From positions 76,212 to 140,211 of the forward strand of contig MNCI01009454.1 in the NCBI GenBank assembly GCA_015680685.1: DNA of 64,000 nt, read 5' to 3'. The DNA is from Gnetum montanum (taxonomy: Eukaryota; Streptophyta; Gnetopsida; Gnetales; Gnetaceae). Below, one piece after another: positions 10,529 through 22,759 of this stretch. The notes beneath the pieces are model-generated. The model was not told the DNA's origin and searched no databases. It saw nothing but the letters and a program-made list of their open reading frames with translations. Numbering within the stretch: the stretch's first letter is position 1; every line of letters starts with the position of its first letter. A program made the translations under genes and the position numbers.

Positions 10529-12967
10529 ATGGCTTCAAACAAGAACATCATATCACCTACCAAGGAACCAAAAAGAAGCAGTGACAGAATTAAAGAAGAA
10601 GGCAACTAGAGCATGCCAATGCAGGCAAGGATCTCATATGCACATCATGATTCTTACTATTCTAATTTCACATTCATGTTGCATTAGGATGGGCAACTTA
10701 GTCAGAGAGATCATTAAGGAAACCTTGTTCTACCATTGAAACATTTAGCACCCATTATGCTCCAAACTACTCTTAAGGAGATGAAACTAAGTGAAGCATT
10801 TAGAGGGTATCATGAAACCAAGTACATGACACAACCATATGAACTTATTGACAAGCAGTTAAGGAAGGACCATGCAATGGAGGCAAGACATGAGAAATAC
10901 AAAGGAAAGATAGTTAATTCTACTATCATCTTGGAGGAACTTGATGAAGGTGCATTCATTGCTAAACAACTCCACCACAATCATGAGTTCCAGTCATAGA
11001 CACCTATCATTCGACTAGATGAACCTATTAGGAATAAATCACACTTCAAACTAGCAGAGAAGCTTAGGTAGGAGGAGAAAGGCTTAAGGCACAAACAAGA
11101 CTCAAGGCCAAGAGTTTCTGCTAGATCACACAGAGATGAACATAAGAGTCATTCCAGGAGGATAAGTTGGTACTATTCTCCTATTGTCTCATCTACATCC
11201 TCATGATCATCAAAAGACTCTAACAGAAGGAGTTGAAACTACAAGGATCATGATAAGAAAGAAAAAAGAACTCATGACTACCATGATCATTATAATCAAT
11301 ATTTAGGGCATTCTAATTTGGAAGATGAAGAATATGAGTAGCGTAGATGAAGGAATCATAGAAATCATGAGAGGGATGAGCATAGAAGGGTGTACTACTA
11401 TAACTAAACACATGGACTCGATCAAGATGATGAACCCTTGATTTCAACTCATAGTATGATTAACATGCGGGAAGGTGTTCACATCCCAACTAGGCATGTG
11501 AGGGATAGTCAAATCAAATGGCTCCCCATGTATAATATGCCAAGATTTGAAGGTGGTTATAATGTTGATCCAGAACATCACCTTCAAGCTTTTCACACAA
11601 GATATTGAAAGTGATTGGAAAAATTTGAAGTTGTTTCCTAAAATACTTGTGAAGGAGGTAGAGAGTTGGTACTAGTCACTAGAACATGAATTAATCAAAC
11701 ATTGGAAGACCATGCTTGAACTCTTCAATGATAAATATCAAACTTATTCACAAGTATCCAACTTAAGAAAAAAAATCCAGGAATTGAAGCAAGGGACTCA
11801 TAAGACCCTTGATGTAGTAATAGTTAGATACTATTCACTGTTGCATAGGTGCTTGGGCCATGGATTTTTACTAAGGGAATAACTTAGACACATTGTAGAT
11901 GGGCTATGAAGTAAAACTAGAGAGACTCTTGGGGTTTACGATAAAGGAAGATTATCAAAAATGACCATCCATTGCATCCAAAGACTAATTGGCTAAGTTG
12001 CAAATAAAGAAGATGAAATAAGAAAGAGGGAATCAACTGAGGAGTATAACGTAGATCCATCAATTAGAAAGTGAGATGTACACGTTTGCAATTCACAAGA
12101 AGAGAAAACCTTGGATCAAGCCATCCGAAAAAAAAAGAAGACTCTACTGATCTAGAAATCTATAAATAACATTATAACCAAAGCATAGAAAATGTTGAAT
12201 TTTGTTGATGAGAAACTTACAGTTGCATTAAAGATCATGAAGGAAAGAATAGAGTAAGCCTTTGGAAAAGGAAAAGGTAAGAGGAAGAAGAAAGGATTTA
12301 GAAGAATGGAAAAAGTAGCTTTAGTGGCTAAGGGCTCAGACACCAGCTCCATAGATGAGGAAGGTTACAGATTGTGTTATTATGAACATTCTAAGGGATG
12401 TCGTCTAGTCATGGCACATCTACAAGAGACAGGAGCATACACACTCAATCTGAGATTTGTTAAAAATAAATGCTCAAAAGGTTAACTTATCCTCAAGGTA
12501 ACTACTAACAAAACCTCCAACCAATGTACTATCCTAGTGGAGCTTTGTTGCAATTGCAGGAGCACTATTATTAACAATGGAAATAACCTCAATCGTGGGC
12601 TATGCCACCACCTTGCTAACAATATTCATACAGATAGCTAGATCTATATGGATATTTTGTCTAATGTCTAGTATCACATGGTAATGTAGCTATTCAAACC
12701 TCATAGTACTATCCAACATAATATCACAGATTGATGCCACCAAGGACTGATCCAAACTCATATGTTCATCCACCAATAGTTGGTCATTTTAATCAACACC
12801 TAAATCCTCTACCACCATTGCCACATCCTATTATATGGGGGGACTTACTATCACAACGACAACAAAAGAATGCTACTAGGGTAGTTAATAGGCATGAGGA
12901 GATGGTTACCTATGAATCTCAACCCAAGAAACAACCATTCTTTAGAACAAGTTCAAATAAGATTTAA
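10529..12967 (+). pseudogene. Element B gag region (degenerate)
   Basis: ATGGCTTCAAAC at 10529 is the best start; it matches the position of the gag start in F and A. The N-terminal block includes GNLVLPLKHLAPIM, equivalent to GNIVLPPDRS in D and F. The capsid-like core lies at about 11530-11790 (MPRFEGGYN, later VESWY and MLELFNDKYQTYS). A Lys/Arg-rich linker, the CYYEHSKGC motif (about 12375-12405) and a Pro-rich tail (12731-12967) follow. At least ten in-frame stops, many TAG, break it. Confidence 0.8.
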
Positions 12968-13089
12968 TGAATGGGGAACATGTCTACCTCCATCTCATCT
13001 ACATCAAATCCTTCTTAACACAACAAGCTTCTAACTTTATCAAGTTTAAATATCAAAATTATCATGCTTACTCAAATAATAAATAATTA

Positions 13090-13720
13090 GATTAAGGCAA
13101 GGGTTCTTCCACATAAGAGAACTAATCCAGAAAGTCCCTTAGTTTATCTTCAAATAGTAAGACAAAAACCATGCAAAGCTCTATTGGATTCTGGGTTAGG
13201 TGTGAACCTAATATCTCAAGACATGTATTAAGTCTAAAATCTACTGCCACTAAAGAAAAGTAACATTCAGTTAGAGCTTGCAAACTAATCAATCATAGTT
13301 CCACTTAGACAAGTGGATGATGTGATTACTACCATTAATGATTGGTCTTACCCTATTGGTTTTCTAATCATTCACATGGGAAAAAATAAGGGGGAATTTT
13401 CAATTATCATGGGAAGAGCTTGGCTTAGTATCATCGATGCTAAGCTTAGAATTTGTGATTTGTCCTTTGAAATTTCCAAGGAAGATGAAGTTGAAATCAT
13501 ACAAAGATGAAGAGTTTCATGTATTACATACAGTGATAATGGGTGCAATTGCATGCAAAGAATTTGGGCTATCAAACAAGAAGATAAAAAGGCATGCAAT
13601 GGATGTGTAGAAATAAGATGCATGCAAAATTGTTTGTATGCAGCAGTCACCCAACAAGAGGGCACCCAGTGGCTACTTACAAGTGAAGAAACTCAATTTG
13701 ACAAGTACATGGAACCAGAA
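13090..13720 (+). pseudogene. Element B aspartic protease (degenerate)
   Basis: KALLDSGLGVNLISQDMY at about 13165-13230 carries the DSG catalytic triad of retropepsins. The frame 13313-13510 (DDVITTINDWSYPIGFLIIH, IIMGRAWLSIIDAKL) matches the F protease block by block. Stops occur after DMY and at the end of the frame. Confidence 0.8.
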
Positions 13721-14099
13721 AAATAACTCATTAGTACCTACATTGCAAAAACTAATAAGGTAGAATAATTAAGGAAAGGGAACTCCTACCCTTAAATCAA
13801 TTAGGAAGAAGAAATAGAATGGGGATACCTTGAGATCCCAAACACAATGGAACTAGAGCCACTATAATTGAAAGCCCTACCAACAACATTGGAATATGCA
13901 TTTTTAAATAACAAGAGGCCAATAATTATCAATGCTAACCAAGAAGAAGAATAGAAAAGGAAGCTGCTGGAAGTGCTTAACAAATGGACCACAAAATTTG
14001 CATGGTCTTACAATGAGATCATAGGAATTGATCCATGAATTTGTCAATACTGGATCTATAATTATCTTGCAATCAAACCACAATGCCATCTTAATGAAG

Positions 14100-14960
14100 T
14101 CTCAATCCTAAATTGAAGGAGCTAGTCAATCAAGAATTGAAAAAAATTGCTAAAGGTAGGATTCATATATCCTATTGGGGATAGTGAATGAGTCAATCCT
14201 TTAGTGATTTTTCCAAAGAAGGATGGTAAATGGTGCATCGGCACTGATTTTTGGATGTTGAATTCTGCCACATTCAAGAATCACTTTCCTTTGTCATTTG
14301 TTGATCAGGTATTGGACATGATGACAGGACATGAGTATTACAATTTTTGGATGGATATAGTAAATATAATCAGATCTGCATTGCACCTAAAGACTAGGAG
14401 AAAAACAATGTTAACTAGTCCATGGGGAACATTTGCCTACAAATAGATGCCCTTTAGTCTTTGTAATGCACTAGCCACCTTCCAAAAATAGATATGTAAT
14501 GGTGTTGAAATATTTATGGATGACTTTTCAATGTATAGGATAGATTTCCAACAAGCACTAGACTAGCTGGAGCAGGTACTTAAGAGATATGTTGAAACTA
14601 ATCTAAAGCTTAATGGGTAGAAGAGCCATCTTATGGTCTAGGAAGGCATACTGCTAGAACATAAAATCTTCTAGAAAGGTATTAAGGTAGACCCTAAAAA
14701 GATTAGAGTCATTCAAAATATCACTTAATGGCCATAAATAGTGAAAGATGTAACGTCCTTTTTAGGCCATAAGGGATATTATAAGAGATTTATTAAAAAA
14801 ATTTTAAAGATAGCCAAATTACTTGTAAAACTCATGAAGAAAGATGCACCTTTTGAGTGGATTGAGTCATGTGAGAAGGAATTTAAAGTTTTGAAGTAGA
14901 AATTAGTAGAGACACAAATCCTCCAAGCTCTAGATTAGTTAATATATTTTCATATAATGA
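14100..14960 (+). pseudogene. Element B reverse transcriptase (degenerate, FMDD box kept)
   Basis: The segment 14204-14446 has FPKKDGKWCIGTDFWMLNSA, then DHxFPLSFVDQVLDM and WGTFAYK. The catalytic box reads EIFMDDFS at about 14507-14532 and is intact. Downstream, 14640-14720 reads EGILLEHKIF and then VDPKKIRVIQNIT, the thumb/connection. Several stops are TAG where family members have Gln, for example in the blocks following YK and FQK and before EGILL. Confidence 0.85.
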
Positions 14961-15400
14961 TTGATGCTTCTAATTATGTGCTTGGTGTAGTATTGACATA
15001 ACTTGACGATTAGAAAAGATCATATTATATACACTATGCCAGTAGGAGCATCATTGGAGCATAATTAAATTACACCACAACTGAAAAGGAGCTAATGGCC
15101 ATGGTGTACGCACTTAAAAAGTTTAGACATTATGTGATCATTTACCAAATCTATTTTCACATCAATCATAGTGCCATTTGATTTCTAGTGAATAAGCCAA
15201 TGGTTCGTCCTTAAGTGATAAGATGGCTTGTGATTCTTTAAGAGTTTGACATCATAATGATTGATAAGAAAGGAACATAAAACATAGTTGTTGATCATCT
15301 ATCAAGGTTGAAATGGGATTTAGACTATTGAGTGGAACCTTTTTTAGACCAATTTTCTGATGAGGACCTATTTACCAAAATAGTAAAGGTTGTAGATTCA
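14961..15400 (+). pseudogene. Element B RNase H (degenerate)
   Basis: It begins with IDASNYVLGVVLT and continues with YYIHYASRSIIGA, NYTTTEKELMAMVYALKKFR and INHSAI, in the order of Ty3 RNase H (first catalytic Asp, the TEKE box, then the H..H/D region). A closely similar domain in F lies at 44179-44463. Two TAG/TAA stops are present. Confidence 0.78.
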
Positions 15401-15429
15401 ATAGGGAAGCCATGAACCGTAAAGTACCT

Positions 15430-16660
15430 GACTTATCTAATAACACAAGAGCTTCCTATTGAATGAAATAGAAAACAACATGAGAAATTCCTTTACAAAG
15501 CAAAATGGTACATGGAAAATAATGGTAATTTATACAAGATCTGTGCAAATGGGCTTGTTAGGTGGTGCATGCAAAAATGTGACCAACAGAGTGTTCTACA
15601 AGACGTCCATGAAGGCCCATGTGGTGACCACTACACAAGGCATAGAATAACACTCAAATTACTGATGTTAGGCTACTTTTTCCCTACTTTATTTAGAGAT
15701 GCCCACATTTTCATATAATCTTATGAATGCTACCAAAGAGATGGCGGAATTACAACTAGATATGAAGGGCCACAATACTAGATAGAACCACTGGAACCTT
15801 TTGATATTTTGGGAATTGATTTTATGGGGCCCATTCAACCAATGTCAAATGAAAAAACATATATTATTGTGATTGTGGATTACTGCATAAAGTGGGCAGA
15901 GTTAGTAGTAGTGAAAGATTCTACAACAAAAGTAGCTATCAAATTTTTCCAACAACACATGATGAATAGATTTGGGGTACCAAGAATGCTTATATTAGAT
16001 AATGAAACTCACTTTACCAGTGCTACATTCAAGAAGCTTATGCAACAACTTGGGGTGAATCATAGGCTTACAACACCATACCACTCCTAAGCAAATGGTC
16101 ATGTAGAAGTAACTAACTATAAAATCACTAGAATACTGACTAAGATGGTTAGAAGATTTAGAAGGGATTGCAGTACTAAATTAAACGATGCTCTATGGGC
16201 CTATAGGACATCCTAGAAACTAATTATAGGGTACACACCATACAAGTTAGTCTATGGCAAGTTGCTAATGCTCCCAATCTAGGTAGAGCTTCACACTTTA
16301 GCTACTGCTAGTGAACTTGATCGTAATTTGAGCTTAGCCCAAAAGGAATATCTAATGCACCTGAATCTTCTAGATGAGAATTGGCTAGTAGTACTTATGA
16401 GTACTAAAGTCCATTAAGCATTATCCCAAACTTAAGCATGATACACAAATAAGTCATGTAACTATACAATCGAGTGATAAGGTCCTCTTTGGGAGGGACC
16501 ATACATTGTGCAAGCCACTTATCTATCTAAATCCTAGTCATTTACCCCAAAGAGCTAAGTTTCAAACACTTTGGAAGGGACCATACATTGTGCAAGCCAC
16601 TTATCTATCTAGTGCCTTACATATACACCACCCATCCTATCCACATAAGCTTATCCTTCT
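15430..16660 (+). pseudogene. Element B integrase, 5' part up to insertion of A (degenerate)
   Basis: The zinc-binding part (about 15590-15750) includes HEGPCGDHYTRHRITLKLL and the CYQRDGG block. The catalytic core (15809-16090) has GIDFMGPIQPMSNEKTYIIV, FTKW-like YCIKWAE, LILDNETHFTSATF and MQQLGVNHRLTTPYHS. The C-terminal part has QTLWKGPYIVQATYLS. A 35-bp segment is present twice (16495 and 16577). The frame runs to PHKLILL, where element A interrupts it. Confidence 0.85.
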
Positions 16661-17561
16661 TGATGAGCGGTAAGTAGATGCTATGTCCAACCATACAAAT
16701 CACTTAGCATTCACATATGATTTGGTCAAATTACATGGTCTTATAGTCTTCTAAGTACATTGGTCTCTAGGAAGTGAAACTAACAATTGCAATTGTTATC
16801 TTTCCAATTCCACTTGTGAAATGTAAATGTATGGTTAAGTGTAACCGAGACATATGATTTTTATCATTTTTATGTTTTATATTTTAAGTTGCCTAAGAAT
16901 GTAGAATAATGAATAAAATAATTAAATTGCTAATTTAATCTGACTAGCTATACCTAACCAATCTTAACATAAGCATTTGTTCATACTTTTTGTACACATC
17001 TTGAACATCTTTAACGCTATTGTGTTATCAAACGTTAAGTGTTACTAAGATTACCAAGTGCTAAGCATATGCTTCAAATGGTCATACTTATGTGCCTAAT
17101 TAATCGTTATTTAATTTGGCTTAATTTAGATTACTTAATTACTTAATTAATTAAAGCATTAAAGGAAATTGCATAAAACATTAAATGCATAAATAAATAA
17201 TTAAACTATTTTAAAGTACTATAATGTTTATAATAAAGCTCATCTTTATTATTGCACACACTACCATGCTCAGGTACAATAGTGCTGTAATCAAGATTTG
17301 TACACTCTTTTACTCCTTCTACAAGCACTTAGAAAGATATTGTAACTTTTGAGCAAGAAAATTGCAAGAGCTCCACTAAAACTATGACCAAAGATGCCAT
17401 AAATAGGGTGGGTGAGCACATATTTATAGGTGAAAATAGACACTACATCAATGAGGCCACATCAACACATCAAATCCCCCATCGATGCAATCATGTTGAT
17501 AGTCGACGGGGCCATGTTGATGAGGCCTCATTGATAAAATCTAAGAAAACATGACTCATCA
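16661..17561 (-). repeat. 3' LTR of element A
   Basis: It pairs with 29080-29925. The TATA-like ATATTTATAGG is at about 17420-17430 in minus orientation, and the U3 box array is at 17446-17536. The purine tract of the element (minus ATGGGGGTA) abuts its right edge. Confidence 0.87.
17446..17536. promoter_or_regulatory. U3 RTTGATG/ATCGATG box array in 3' LTR of A
   Basis: Boxes CATCAAT, CATCAAC, ATCGATG, GTTGATA, GTTGATG and ATTGATA start at 17446, 17460, 17481, 17495, 17516 and 17530. Spacings are 14, 21, 14, 21, 14. The first two are the box in reverse complement. GGCC occurs in several spacers. The rhythm equals that of the GATATC arrays although the box is different. Confidence 0.58.
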
Positions 17562-17814
17562 TACCCCCATGATTAAAGGAAAGCTCATGCTCAAATGAAC
17601 AAGGAAGGAACAAGTTTCTTACAAAATTTTGGGAAGGTATAGGATTATTAACTAACTAGTGACAGTTACAAACAAAAACACAAATAAACACTAAGTGCCC
17701 AAGTGTATAGATTTACAATCATTACAAAATTTTGGTGTTGAGGATAACAAAATTGAACACCAAGATAAAATGACCAACACAATTCCTTTATTGATGAGAA
17801 GATGAGGAAAATGT

Positions 17815-20674
17815 TCAAATGGTCCTAGGTAGTGGAGGTTCTTGAGGCTTTGAAGGACTTTCTCCTACTTTAAGTACACAGGGTGTGGAGGTGATTATGG
17901 TTGACTTATAGTAGCTGTAACTTCTAGTGGAAGATAGAAGGCATTTGATAGTACCTTCATCTTCTCCTCCTTACTTTTGAGATTTTTTGTAGTCCACACC
18001 ACATCATGAATGTGGGCCAATCTGGGAATATCCCAAGGATGGGGCATTTTGGGAAACAACTCCTTTGCATTAATGAACCAGGCAATAAAAAGTTTGCATT
18101 CAACGTTGAATGCCTTACTACATTCTGCAGCTTCTGATAGTCACTCATTCTCCTAGCCATGTTTTCAACTATAGATCATTGATTGGTGAAGTGTAGCTTG
18201 AGAACATCGAGTTCTACATTTGCCACCTCAAGCTTCTATTTGATGTCTTTGTAATGCTTAAACTTAACTTTATACAAGAAGTACAAATTGGCCACATGTT
18301 CTCCAATTCAGACTATCATTGTCTAGTAGTCAACATTTCTAGATTTGCATAATGAATATTGACTAAGTTCCATGTACTCTATCATCTTCTCAATCTATAG
18401 CTCCTTCATGCAGATCTCTACATTATTGTATTTATTGAGCCCATCAAAGACAAGCTTCCAGACATCACCTGCTTGCTTGAGTTGTTGGAGGGCCTCATTA
18501 TGTTTTACCTTAGACATTTGAATATGTTTCTCATTGATTTCTTTTTGTAGACCAACTTGATCTCTAGAGTAATTTTTAACTTTCTCAAACTTAACAGCCT
18601 AATTTTTTGAGGTAGCTACGTCTATTACAAATTTCTGATGAAGAGCTTAGACTTCCTCCATGTAGAGATTTTTATTTTTTAGTGCCAATCTCCTTAGTTC
18701 ATTGTTCACTCTAGCTAGATTCTCCTACTATTTATGGATAAAATCTCACATTTTTTGCTTCTACACATCAACATTCCATAGGTGATGATTTTTTTCTATC
18801 AAAGTTACATTCTCTTAGCAAATCTAGTTTAAGGCCTTTTGGACATCATGCATTGTGGCATTAACCAAGGACTGATTAAAGATCATTGTTTTCATTGCAT
18901 TTTCAACCTTTTTGAGCTTGTCTAGAGGTTGTTAAAAAGCTTCATCATGGATCAGTGTAGGGTTGAGAAATGTAGAATTAGCAAGGCTAGCTCTTACTTC
19001 ATCACCTCCATAGCCAAGCATTGGTTTTGAGCTTGAGCTGTTTTGAGTTTCCCCACCATGATAATGCATTCTTCCCTTGATTTTAATAGCTTCAACTAGT
19101 TTACAGTGATTGTATCCAAAAGGTCAAGGACATATGCAATTAGTTGACTAGTTTTCACCAGTTGGTTCAATAACTCCTCGGGCTGAGCTGCACTCAATCT
19201 GTTGCTAATTATTCTTGTGGATGTTTGCACATCTATGAGTGTAAAAATGTTAGGTACAGACATCATAGGTGTGTTCAATGCCTCAAAAATTCTATTAGCA
19301 ACCATCTTTGCTACTATCTCCTATCGATGATGATGCATCACTAAGACAACTACCCCCTTACCGTCCTCTAGATGCACCAAGAAAGTAGTGGCATTCCCAA
19401 AGATTTCTAGGAATTATTACTATTGTGAGAGAGATACCATTACCTCTTGGGCACTAGTATTAGATTTTGTAGGTAGCTATGGTCTTTGGGATGAGAAAAT
19501 TGGTTTTCCTCCCTCCATCTATCTGATGATTTAAGCTACTTTGTTGAGGTGATTCATCACAAGGAAATAGATAGATGGATCACCACCACTCATTCTTACT
19601 TGCTTCTCCTACTTACAAAAGAGCTACTCTTAGATCTTGGTCATTCATTCAAGGGTAGTGTGGGACTCTAGCATTATTTCATGAGTGGATGGTGGAGGTG
19701 GTGGTTGCTGATCCTCTTCATTAATTTTGCTAGGGGTCTTGTCTTTCATCATTTTTTCCCAAAAGGTAGAAGGAGCATGTCTAATTGTATTGTTGACATA
19801 GTGAACTATTCTTATTGATTTGCATAGTTTTTTGATGAGGAAAGAAAATGGAAAGGGCTTCCTTTACATTTGTTTTTCTTAAATTTCTTTTCTATCTCTA
19901 GATAGATTAGTTATGAAAGTTTCATAGGGAATTTTCCACTCAGAGCAACACATGCATGAGCAGAAAAGGTAGTCACCTTACTAGGCCTCATTGTCAAATT
20001 GAGGTGATAGGACGCTATCTTAAAATATATGTGCTCTACAAAGGTGTGTGCACCATACTCATTGTGGTTCACTCCATAACATCACTGGGTGCACTCCTTC
20101 TTTGCCTTCAAGTTTGCTTGTGTGGAGATCTTTACCAAATTTGTTCCAATATCAAGCAACCCAAGGGCCTACATAATGGCCTCCACTAAGTAGGACATCT
20201 AAATTCCCTTGATCTTCAGAACAGCTCTTGCCTACCTATCATTCTAGAAGAGATATGCATCTCCCATGTACCATTCCCCATTAGAAGTGATGATTGGCCA
20301 CATGGGAGAGTTCTACAACTAGATCTTGACTTTTGCTAGAGCATGTTCTAAGAATGGTCCAAAGTTTAATTCTTAGAGAACTAAATATTAGATCTCATGA
20401 GGCTTGGTTTGATCAAGGCAAGCTTGAGTTAATGTGATCTCAAGTCTTGGTACTAGTCCTAGCACCTCATCTTGATAGGATTGTTTAGTTATGATTGTTT
20501 CCTTAGGAATTTGTTGGACAAATTCCACTTTGGGCTCCTCTTAAAGAGGTCCCATCACATGAGTTTATACTACTTATTCTTTAGCTTGTTCTTGTTGATG
20601 CTTTCCAACTCTAGGTCATTTGTCCCTGGTTGGGATGATCCTCCTTTTTGAGGGTGTTTCGGTCTAGGTGCCAT
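17815..20674 (-). pseudogene. Element A accessory (env-position) ORF with coiled-coil-like tail
   Basis: The best start is ATG at 20674 (MAPRPKHPQKGGSS); the end is TGA at 17815-17817 after EPPLPRTI. The N-terminal third has CYGVNHNEYGAHTF and then RKPFPFSFLIKKLCKS at about 19800-19870, shared with the ORFs in B and C. The C-terminal two thirds (about 17950-19300) is rich in Lys, Glu, Leu, Gln and Asn and looks coiled-coil-like. I see no convincing signal peptide or membrane segment. The position between pol and 3' LTR is that of Athila env-like genes, and the LPFPxLIxKLC block resembles the plant 'putative transposon protein' family seen in such ORFs; both links are inference. Stops and frameshifts are frequent. 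Confidence 0.62.
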
Positions 20675-22750
20675 CTGTAATCACAACATGACCAAGGATT
20701 AGCACTTAATGTGTAACTTTGAAACATTTGGAATACCTTATCTCTTAGGGCAAGTACACTTGGCTAAGTTGTGAGCATGGTCAGTTTGATTATTTTAATA
20801 TTATTTTATTATTACTTGATTAAATAGATTATTGGAATGTGTTGGAAGGATTTAACTCTCATTACTTAGTATTATAATATTATTGATTCATTAAACCCAT
20901 GGGGAAGTTAGAAAATTTTTGAAAATTTTGGTCATTAAAAACCTAAGGTTTATGATCCCCACAATGTAGAATGTACTTCCATAAGCTACAAGACTAAAGA
21001 ATGGAGTGAATTAGACAAACGGTTTGACAGTCATGAGCTTTAGAAGGGTTTGAGCTCTGAAAAATTGCAAAAACTCTCCTTACATTTGAAGTGAATGACA
21101 AAAAATTCCTAAGTGGAGGACACTATATATAGAATTTTTTTCATGTGTCAACTGGGCCTTGTTGATGAACATAGTCAATGTGGCCAACTCCATCAAATGG
21201 GCCTAGTTGATGCAACTATTGATCACTTTTTGACTAGGTCAAAATTCAAAAAAATACAAATTATTTTTAAGTGAAATTGGAATGAAATGGAAGCCCAAGA
21301 AGCTAAGAACATAATGAGATGCATGAAGAGGTCTTGATATTTTACAATTGATGGAGATTGATTGGAGAAATGCCTTAAGGAGAACATAGTGGGATGCAAC
21401 TGATGGAGAATGCAAAAGATTTGATTGCCAAAATATCTAAGGATAAGGGACTTAACTACTCAAACCAAGAGACATGCAAGTGGATCCTTCCCATTGCAGG
21501 TTCATGTTCTTTTTATCCTTACATGACCTCAACTAAGGAGTTTGTGAACCCTACAGTTGATTAATGATTATGAAAAGTTAAGGATCAAATCCAAAAAAAT
21601 GCATCTAAGAATTTTAACACATCAAACTAAGACATTGAGAAAAACATGAAATTTGGTAGTGAGGTGAGTTATGGACAGCATTGATGAATGTGAGAGGAAG
21701 TGGAATAGAATTCCTAATCATGGTCACACAGTCCATTTTGGATTCTAGTGGTTAAATGACTCCATAAAGTCCATCCTTAGTCTAGATCAAAACCAGCCAC
21801 TTTCAATGACTTTGCATTGTCACTCTAGGATCAATCCATCTCTTCAAGACACAAGAATGCTCCCACTAACAACCACCATTCCTTATTTGAGAATAAAAGA
21901 AAAGTATGAATTGAGAAAGGGCCTTAGTTAGAGGGGACCTTTAGGCATGGGTAACATGTATTTCTAGTCGCATAACCAATGCTTGTAGCCTATTATTTTG
22001 TCTATGGGATGTGCTTTGAATTCCCATCATGTTTTTTTTTGTTTTTATGGATTTTTGGATGGAAACCACATCATGCAAGGATTATTCAACTTCTTGTAAT
22101 TGGTCAACATAGAATGGTAAGAAATCCATGGAAACACCCATGCACTCGAGTGAGTAGAGAGGGACAAAGAGTACTGAATCCTGTTAAAGTCATATCTTGT
22201 TCAAACCTTTGAATCTTTTCCAAGTTTGGAAACTACCAAGGTCACAAGTTCAAAGTTTTATTAATAGAAAGGAACTTCATATTTTCAAAACAAGGAAAAT
22301 CTTAGAGTTTGTGGATGTGTGGATGATATGGACTCATTTCCTGTTCCATGAAAAAAAAAACTTCGTGTTTGTCATCAGTCATCAAAATTCCAAAATAGAA
22401 ACCAAACATTAGCAATTAAAAACATTAAGTACAAACCACCATTAGAAAACAACTACAACATTGCTATTTCCTATTGGCAATAAAAAAATTTTATTAGAAA
22501 AAAAGGAAAATTCACATCAAAATAAAGGAAAATATAAAAGTAATTATAAAATATTCAAGAAAAATAGAAAATAAGAAAAATTCACACCAAAATAAAGAAA
22601 AATATAAAAGAGATTGTAAAATATTCAAGAAAAATAAAACATGCTAACGATGTTGTAAAATAAAAATTTGGAAAAATAACAGTGTAAAACAGAAAGGTAT
22701 AAAAACAAAATAAGTGTAAAACAAAAAAAGTAGAAAAATTGAAAATACAC
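20675..22750 (-). other. Element A spacer between pol and accessory ORF
   Basis: No gene is seen. Conserved landmarks shared with F include GGCCTTAGTTAGAGG near 21925 and a GGATGATRTGGACTCATTTCCTGTT block near 22330. It also holds the internal promoter-like array at 21123-21224. The last 350 bases (22400-22750) are A-rich with repeated AAAATATAAAAG segments. Confidence 0.6.
21123..21224 (-). promoter_or_regulatory. Internal promoter-like module of element A
   Basis: CTATATATAG (21123-21132) is preceded in element orientation by boxes on the plus strand at 21147 (GTCAACT), 21161 (GTTGATG), 21174 (GTCAATG), 21188 (CTCCATC), 21206 (GTTGATG) and 21218 (ATTGATC). Spacings are 14, 13, 14, 18 and 12. 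Spacers carry GGCC as in the LTRs of A. It lies about 450 bp upstream of the accessory ORF start and faces it. Promoter function is inference. Confidence 0.5.
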
Positions 22751-22759
22751 TCATATGAT

